Part shown: positions 7,306 through 11,451 of the stretch, piece after piece
How positions within the stretch are numbered: position 1 is the first letter of the stretch
Layout: each line of letters begins with the position of its first letter
Source of the DNA: Bacillota bacterium
GTDB lineage: Bacteria; Bacillota_E; Sulfobacillia; Sulfobacillales; Sulfobacillaceae
DNA: 11,451 nucleotides
Assembly (NCBI GenBank): GCA_021820645.1
Contig: JAKADJ010000048.1
Span: forward strand, 1 to 11,451
Direction of reading: 5' to 3'
Translations under genes and position numbers: made by a program
Notes under the pieces: generated by a model
The model's database searches: none
Seen by the model: the letters and a program-made list of their open reading frames with translations, nothing else
Told to the model about the DNA's origin: nothing

Positions 7306-9348
7306 ATGAAAGCACCGATTGCAAAGAAACAGCCCCACCCGCATACATTGCACGGGGATGTGAGGCCGGACGATTACTATTGGCTTCGAGGCGCCGAGAA
7401 GCCCGAAGTGGTCGCGTATCTGGAGGCAGAAAACCAGTACTACGACGAGCTGATGCGGCCGCTGCAACCGTTAACCGATGCGTTGTATAAAGAAATGGTA
7501 GCCCGGGTACCGGCCGACGAGGCGGGGGTCGCTGTCGTAGATGGCCCCTATTACTACTACTCGAGAATGGCCGGCGAGCAGCAATACCCGATTTATGCAC
7601 GCAAACGTGCCCGAGACCGCAGTGAACTCGATGCTGCGCCGGAAGAGATTATCCTAGATGTGAATGCGCTCGCCGTGGGAAGTGATTTTTTGAGTGTCAC
7701 AGTCTTAAAAACTAGCGACGACCACCAAAAACTGGCCTACCTGGAAAACCGAGACGGGACCGACCGCTATACGCTCTTTGTGCGTGATCTGGCGAGCGGA
7801 AAATTACTCACGGATCGGGTTCCGGATGTATTCTTACACGCCAGCCTGGAATGGGATAAATCCGGTCAGTATCTCTACTACACCAAGGTGGATGACGCGC
7901 AGCGTCCTTACCAACTATGGCGTCACCAGCTCGGCGTCGCCACGGACACCCTTCTCTATGAGGAAAAGGATGTGACGTTCTCAATCGGAATTGGTCGGTC
8001 GCGGAGTGGTCAGTATCTGTGGCTGAAGGTTGAAAACAAGGAGACCGACGAAGCACATTTCATTGATTTGGACAATCCCTTAGCGCCCTTACAGCTCTTC
8101 GATGTCCGGCGTCCCGGGATTAAGTATGATGTGGAACATTGGGGCGATCGGTTCCTGATTCTCACCAATCAAGGCGCCAAAAACTTTCGCTTGATGGAAT
8201 GCCCGATCTCGGATCCGCTGGCCCGTCAGGATCTCATTCCCTATGATGAAAACCGCTATTTACAAGCGGTCTACCCATTCCGCGAGGCCTTAGTGATCGC
8301 GGGGCGGCAAGACGGCCTGACTCAAATATGGATCTACCGCCACGGTACGCTCCATAAACTGAGTTGGGACGAACCCATCTATACCGTGCGTGTATCGACC
8401 AACCGTAGCTACCATGCCGATGAGGCGCTCATCACTTACGAATCTTTTTTGACACCGGAACATACCCTGGGGCTCAACCTACTCACCGACGACCTACAGT
8501 TTCTTAAAGCCAAAACCGTGGTGGGTCCCTATGACCCCGCCGCCTACCAGCAAGAAAGACTGTGGGCCGAGGCGACCGACGGCACGGCTATCCCGCTATC
8601 TGTGGTGTATAAGAAAGGGGCGCTCGACCAGGGACCGGCTCCCTTAATTCTTTACGGATATGGGTCGTATGGCATGAGTATGGACCCCACTTTCAGCGGC
8701 ACTCGGTTACCCTTGTTAGACCGTGGGATTGTGTATGTCGTGGCCCATGTCCGGGGTGGCGCCGAGATGGGATATAGCTGGTACGAGAACGGGAAGTTTT
8801 TGGCCAAGAAGAACACCTTTACGGATTTTGTGGATGCGGCTAGGGATCTGATCCGTAGGGGATACACCGCACCGCATCGTCTGGCGGCACAAGGACGCAG
8901 TGCCGGGGGGCTCCTCATGGGAGCGGTCGTCAACCTCGCCCCGGACCTGTTCCAGGTCGTGGTGCCCGGGGTTCCCTTTGTCGATGTTATGAGCACGATG
9001 ACCGATGCCAGCATCCCCTTGACTAGTCTCGAGTGGGATGAGTGGGGAAATCCCGCGAACCCTGAATTCTATTGGTACATGAAGTCTTATAGCCCCTATG
9101 ACAATGTCGAGGCTAAAGCCTACCCCCACATGTTGGTGTTGACCGGGCTTAACGATCCGCGCGTCGCATACTGGGAACCGGCCAAATGGGTAGCGCGACT
9201 GCGCGATACCAAGACCGACAACAATATTTTGCTCTTAAAGACCCATATGGGGGCCGGGCATGGGGGGTCCTCTGGGCGGTATAATCGCCTAAAGGAAGCC
9301 GCCGCCGAGTATGCCTTCATCTTAGATAAACTCGGTATCCATCAGTAA
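7306..9348 (+). CDS. ptrB: Oligopeptidase B (protease II, S9A serine peptidase)
   Basis: This 680-residue cytoplasmic serine peptidase of the prolyl oligopeptidase family cleaves short peptides after Lys or Arg. The N-terminal seventy residues and roughly residues 75-400 fit the cap and beta-propeller; the rest is the alpha/beta hydrolase domain. The catalytic triad is visible: S532 in GRSAGG, D617 in NDPRVAYWEPAKW and H652 in GAGHGG. From memory, these numbers coincide with those of the E. coli enzyme. The acidic pair that selects basic residues is present as E576 and D578 in LEWDEWGNP. There is no signal peptide. The start is set by AAGGAGG five bases before the ATG. It converges on the 2H-DUF309 gene with only five bases between the stops. 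A role in peptide turnover is inferred from the family. Confidence 0.95.
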   Translation: MKAPIAKKQPHPHTLHGDVRPDDYYWLRGAEKPEVVAYLEAENQYYDELMRPLQPLTDALYKEMVARVPADEAGVAVVDGPYYYYSRMAGEQQYPIYARKRARDRSELDAAPEEIILDVNALAVGSDFLSVTVLKTSDDHQKLAYLENRDGTDRYTLFVRDLASGKLLTDRVPDVFLHASLEWDKSGQYLYYTKVDDAQRPYQLWRHQLGVATDTLLYEEKDVTFSIGIGRSRSGQYLWLKVENKETDEAHFIDLDNPLAPLQLFDVRRPGIKYDVEHWGDRFLILTNQGAKNFRLMECPISDPLARQDLIPYDENRYLQAVYPFREALVIAGRQDGLTQIWIYRHGTLHKLSWDEPIYTVRVSTNRSYHADEALITYESFLTPEHTLGLNLLTDDLQFLKAKTVVGPYDPAAYQQERLWAEATDGTAIPLSVVYKKGALDQGPAPLILYGYGSYGMSMDPTFSGTRLPLLDRGIVYVVAHVRGGAEMGYSWYENGKFLAKKNTFTDFVDAARDLIRRGYTAPHRLAAQGRSAGGLLMGAVVNLAPDLFQVVVPGVPFVDVMSTMTDASIPLTSLEWDEWGNPANPEFYWYMKSYSPYDNVEAKAYPHMLVLTGLNDPRVAYWEPAKWVARLRDTKTDNNILLLKTHMGAGHGGSSGRYNRLKEAAAEYAFILDKLGIHQ

Positions 9349-9353
9349 GGGCA

Positions 9354-10238
9354 TCAGGCACGATAGCGCGCCCACTGGACCAATGCATCGCGGTCGGTGG
9401 GCGCGATGCCTGGGCAGGGGAGGTGCTTAGAGAGTGCCCCAGCCCATTCTAGAATTTGCGGGATTATTGGGTCGGGTCGATGGATGTCGTCACGCAGCAG
9501 TTTGCCGAGAGGTCTTTGGGCACCGGTGAGGGTGCCTCGTGACCAATGGAAGAACGCCGCCGCCACCCAAATTGTAGATTGCAGGCGCGGATCGTGGTCG
9601 ATTCGCCAGAGATCCTCGAGGGTCTCGTGGGCCTCGAAATACGCGCCCTCGGCCAGATCATTTGCAAAGCGTTGCCAGGTGGCATCTTCCTCGGCCACGG
9701 CATCTCCTGACAATTTAGGCAGGGGGATGCGGACGAGTTCTTGGCGTTGCGCCGAGTCAAACTCGACCAGAACAAATTCAGTGAATGTCACCGGGAATAG
9801 CGGGCAGTGCGCATCGACCGCTCGCCTTCGCTTCCGACTGACCGGCGCCCCCTGGGATAAGGTCACATGGGGGACCCAGGCCTCGGGGGTATAGTGATGC
9901 CAGATGCCCTTTGCGCTAGGACATAGGTTCCAGTAGATTCTTCTTTGTAAAGGCCGTAGCCATGGGACTTCGCTCACCTGCAGATACAGCACATGGGCTG
10001 GTGCTAAAAACTCCGCGGTGGGACCGAGTTGGATGTCATCTGACCAAGCCCCCCGGGCCGCGTGGCAGGCAATCGCGACCTGAGCCAAGTCGACCCTCTC
10101 GGCGACCAATAAGGAGAGATGAGGTAGTCCGGGATGCCTCCGATCCGGCATGGCCATCGGGTCGTGTAGTGTACTGCCGACTGCTTGAAGGGCCGCAGTG
10201 GTGGTGGGATCTAATAGCAATTCCAGAGCGTACGGCAC
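9354..10238 (-). CDS. 2H phosphoesterase (2'-5' RNA ligase-like) fused to DUF309
   Basis: This 294-residue protein has two parts. Residues 1 to about 175 look like the 2H phosphoesterase/2'-5' RNA ligase fold, with the paired motifs PHLSL (H40, S42) and PHVTLS (H124, T126). These are the H-x-S/T-x catalytic pair that acts on cyclic phosphates or 2'-5' linkages in RNA or nucleotides. Residues about 180-260 match DUF309: YFEAHETLEDLWR (from about 200) and AAAFFHWSRGTLTGA. GGAGG at 10247-10251 is 8 bases before the GTG at 10238; the ATG at 10244 abuts it and is less likely. A longer open frame to 10286 would cross a hairpin. DUF309 function is unknown. The fusion itself may be informative. Confidence 0.8.
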   Translation of the reverse strand: MPYALELLLDPTTTAALQAVGSTLHDPMAMPDRRHPGLPHLSLLVAERVDLAQVAIACHAARGAWSDDIQLGPTAEFLAPAHVLYLQVSEVPWLRPLQRRIYWNLCPSAKGIWHHYTPEAWVPHVTLSQGAPVSRKRRRAVDAHCPLFPVTFTEFVLVEFDSAQRQELVRIPLPKLSGDAVAEEDATWQRFANDLAEGAYFEAHETLEDLWRIDHDPRLQSTIWVAAAFFHWSRGTLTGAQRPLGKLLRDDIHRPDPIIPQILEWAGALSKHLPCPGIAPTDRDALVQWARYRA

Positions 10239-10244
10239 ACCCAT

Positions 10245-10287
10245 CTCCTCCAGCGTGTTTTTTGGCTTGAGCCAAGATCTGCCCATG
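10245..10287 (-). other. Spacer with a hairpin between lipoprotein and 2H-DUF309 genes
   Basis: A TTGGCT/AGCCAA inverted repeat (10262-10267 and 10270-10275) sits in the 43-base gap. In the direction of transcription it is followed by A residues rather than T, so it is not an intrinsic terminator. The two genes could still share a transcript. Confidence 0.4.
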
Positions 10288-10811
10288 TTACTGCGTTGGG
10301 ATGCTCCAACGTTGTACCGCGCCGAGCACTCTCGGTTCGGTCGTCGGGCCGAGTGCGCTTACGGTGGCCACGATGGCGTAGGTATAATGGCTTTTGAAGA
10401 TAATAACCCAATATTGGTATGTCGGGATGCTCGATGCCGATGCTGCGGGAGGTGTCGTGGTGACCGCAAGCAAATCGGCCCGACCTTGCGGAAGACTAAT
10501 TTTCGAATGTTGGTTGACCGTAGAGTGGTTGTCAATCACGTTGAGGTATCGGGGCCCGGAGACCGTACTCGCTGTACGGCTTTGTATCATCAAGGAAAAG
10601 GTGATGTGGCGCCATGTGCCACTACGGGTGGGGGTCACGATATCGCCATTGGGTAACGTGAGCCGGGAAGCTAGTAACGCCGGGGGCGATGACTGATGCG
10701 TGGGATCCGATGAAAGGGCGGGGGCAGTCACGGCGTGAGCGTCCCACAACCGGTGAGTAAGAGGATGCCCGTCAACACCCAAACGACCTCAATGATTTTC
10801 TTGTTCGGCAC
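10288..10811 (-). pseudogene. Frameshifted putative lipoprotein
   Basis: A GTG at 10811, 7 bases after GGGGGG (10819-10824), begins a lipoprotein signal peptide: basic PNKK, a hydrophobic core, then lipobox LLTGC with the lipidated cysteine at residue 22. The frame stops at TGA 10728-10730, only a few codons later. The other frame is open to TAA 10288-10290 and continues a plausible secreted body of about 150 residues: a Ser/Thr/Pro-rich linker and a C-terminal part with HYTYAIVATVSALG. Inserting one G into the GGG after the lipobox cysteine joins the two smoothly (CG-DAHAVTAPALSSD). This gives about 175 residues, an extracytoplasmic membrane-anchored lipoprotein of unknown function. It is either truly broken or carries a homopolymer sequencing error. 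Confidence 0.6.
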
Positions 10812-10817
10812 ATCCAT

Positions 10818-10916
10818 GCCCCCCGATAGACGCTTGGCGTAGCTACTACCAGGTTAAACGCCAGCGCTGTTCACGAGGTCACCAGATCATGGTATAGATC
10901 TTATGGGACGGCCATG
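10818..10916 (-). other. Gap between mop and the lipoprotein gene
   Basis: These 99 bases hold the GGGGGG ribosome binding site of the lipoprotein at 10819-10824. I see no clear terminator after mop and no strong promoter, so read-through from mop is possible but unproven. Confidence 0.35.
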
Positions 10917-11126
10917 TTAACGCGATATCATTACGTCGGTCGACTTAATGACAGCGTAAACAGAATCCCCTTCTTTGAGAGAGAGGCGATGGACCGAGTC
11001 TTGCGTAATCACAGCCACTATTGGCTGGCCGCCGCAGTCGAGCACGACTTCGGCCATGACGGTTCCCACCTTGATTTGCTGAATGCGGCCGGTAATTTGA
11101 TTGCGAGCCGATAATGTGGGGCTCAT
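10917..11126 (-). CDS. mop: Molbindin (Mop/TOBE domain molybdate-binding protein)
   Basis: This 69-residue protein is a single TOBE/Mop domain. The pattern SARNQITGRIQQIKVGTVMAEV, seen here as SARNQITGRI followed by GTVMAEVVLD, then ITQDSVHRLSLKEGD and IKSTDVMIS, matches molbindins of about 68 residues along the full length. Molbindins assemble into rings that bind and store molybdate or tungstate oxyanions in the cytoplasm, buffering supply for molybdenum or tungsten cofactor enzymes. GAGGTG (11132-11137, - strand) lies 5 bases before the ATG. The divergent neighbour is an HTH regulator, a common arrangement for molybdate-responsive control. No molybdate transporter gene is in the window. 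Confidence 0.9.
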   Translation of the reverse strand: MSPTLSARNQITGRIQQIKVGTVMAEVVLDCGGQPIVAVITQDSVHRLSLKEGDSVYAVIKSTDVMISR

Positions 11127-11259
11127 GCTATCACCTCGGTCAGAGAATACCCGAACGTCAAGTCGTTTATGCCTCCTACCGGACGATGGTCAGGATGGGT
11201 ACCGTAAGATCCACATCCTCTGTGCGCCTGCACTATCTTCAGTTCTTGTCATCTTGGGA

Positions 11260-11288
11260 TTGACAGCCACGTTCCGTTGTGATGTAAA
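11260..11288 (+). promoter_or_regulatory. Candidate promoter of the HTH regulator gene
   Basis: A perfect -35 box TTGACA (11260-11265) is followed after 17 bases by TGTAAA (11283-11288), a 4-of-6 match to TATAAT. A better TATAAT at 11290-11295 has a spacing of 24 from this -35 and no other partner, so the true -10 is uncertain. The proposed -10 overlaps the first direct repeat. Confidence 0.45.
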
Positions 11289-11322
11289 TTATAATCGTCA
11301 TGAAGTAAACTATAATAGACAC
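11281..11322 (+). repeat. Tandem 21-bp imperfect repeat, candidate operator
   Basis: Two adjacent copies (11281-11301 and 11302-11322) match at 16 of 21 positions and share the core GTAAAYTATAAT at 11284-11295 and 11305-11316. A 21-bp period is two helical turns, so a protein bound at both would sit on one face of the DNA. They lie between the proposed -35 and the ribosome binding site of the regulator gene, a position suited to autorepression. They could instead be two chance -10-like boxes. Confidence 0.5.
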
Positions 11323-11334
11323 GAGGTGAAAGGT

Positions 11335-11451
11335 GTGCATCCCAATCGAGTGCGTCGGGTGCGCGTGAGCTCTGGTTATTCGGCTTCTGCCTTTGCGGAG
11401 ACGGTAGGCATTTCTCGGCAAGCTTTGCATTTAATCGAGACCGGTGCAACC
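11335..11451 (+). CDS. N-terminus of an XRE-type HTH regulator (partial)
   Basis: The frame starts at GTG 11335, six bases after GAGGTG (11323-11328), and runs off the window after 39 codons. The residues form a helix-turn-helix of XRE type: SASAFAETVGISRQALHLIETGAT, quoted in part as FAETVGISRQALHLIETG, the recognition helix being SRQALHLIE. The basic N-terminus (HPNRVRRVRV) precedes it. An in-frame GTG at 11326 would overlap the ribosome binding site and is unlikely. Regulators with this kind of N-terminus next to mop are often fused to a periplasmic-binding-protein-like molybdate sensor domain. That part would lie beyond the edge, so molybdate control is inference from the divergent mop gene. 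Confidence 0.75.
   Translation, partial: MHPNRVRRVRVSSGYSASAFAETVGISRQALHLIETGAT

Noticed and set aside
9385..9409. Perfect 8-bp hairpin GCATCGCG/CGCGATGC after oligopeptidase B
   Set aside because: It lies inside the 2H-DUF309 coding sequence and no T-run follows on +, so it is not an intrinsic terminator, though it may stabilise the 3' end.
10294..10311. CGTTGG/CCAACG hairpin near the end of the lipoprotein gene
   Set aside because: There is no T-run on either side in the transcribed direction, and it is within coding sequence.
10288..10782. Body of the lipoprotein as a free-standing gene from a TTG
   Set aside because: No ribosome binding site fits that TTG, while the overlapping frame carries a clear signal peptide and GGGGGG site. 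A frame break explains both.

Overview
The window looks like chromosomal DNA from a Gram-positive bacterium of the Firmicutes type. Most genes have strong AGGAGG-like ribosome binding sites, GTG starts occur, and there is a DesK/DesR-type two-component system next to an ABC exporter, a lipoprotein with a classical lipobox, and a molbindin. Base composition is moderately GC-rich by eye, with AT-rich promoters. A Sulfobacillus-like thermoacidophile would fit, but that is an impression from gene content, not a database result.

Layout. Bases 1-194 hold the 3' end of an unrecognised gene. A small TM2-SHOCT membrane protein follows on + (356-688), convergent with an MFS exporter on - (720-1991). 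An AT-rich divergent promoter region (1992-2193) separates the MFS gene from a tightly overlapping + strand operon (2194-5557): ABC ATPase, ABC-2 permease, HisKA_3 sensor kinase and LuxR-type response regulator. The ATPase is split into two frames at 2880-2883. Next on + are a YbjQ/DUF74 protein (5674-6129), an APH-fold phosphotransferase (6158-7117), a possibly structured leader (7118-7305) and oligopeptidase B (7306-9348).

The right end is mostly on the - strand. A protein joining a 2H phosphoesterase (2'-5' RNA ligase-like) domain to DUF309 is convergent with oligopeptidase B. Upstream of it is a lipoprotein gene whose signal peptide and body lie in different frames, then a molbindin (Mop) gene. 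Divergent from mop, at the window edge, is the N-terminus of an XRE-type regulator, preceded by an imperfect 21-bp direct repeat.

Function. The ABC-HK-RR operon resembles drug- or lantibiotic-sensing exporter modules of Bacillus (the yvfRSTU and lnrJK-LMN type). With the divergent MFS exporter and downstream APH-family kinase it suggests a small-molecule defence neighbourhood, though nothing shows the substrates. The mop/XRE pair suggests molybdate or tungstate homeostasis. Two separate single-base frame breaks (ABC ATPase and lipoprotein) are the main anomalies. No tRNA, rRNA, CRISPR array or insertion sequence was seen.
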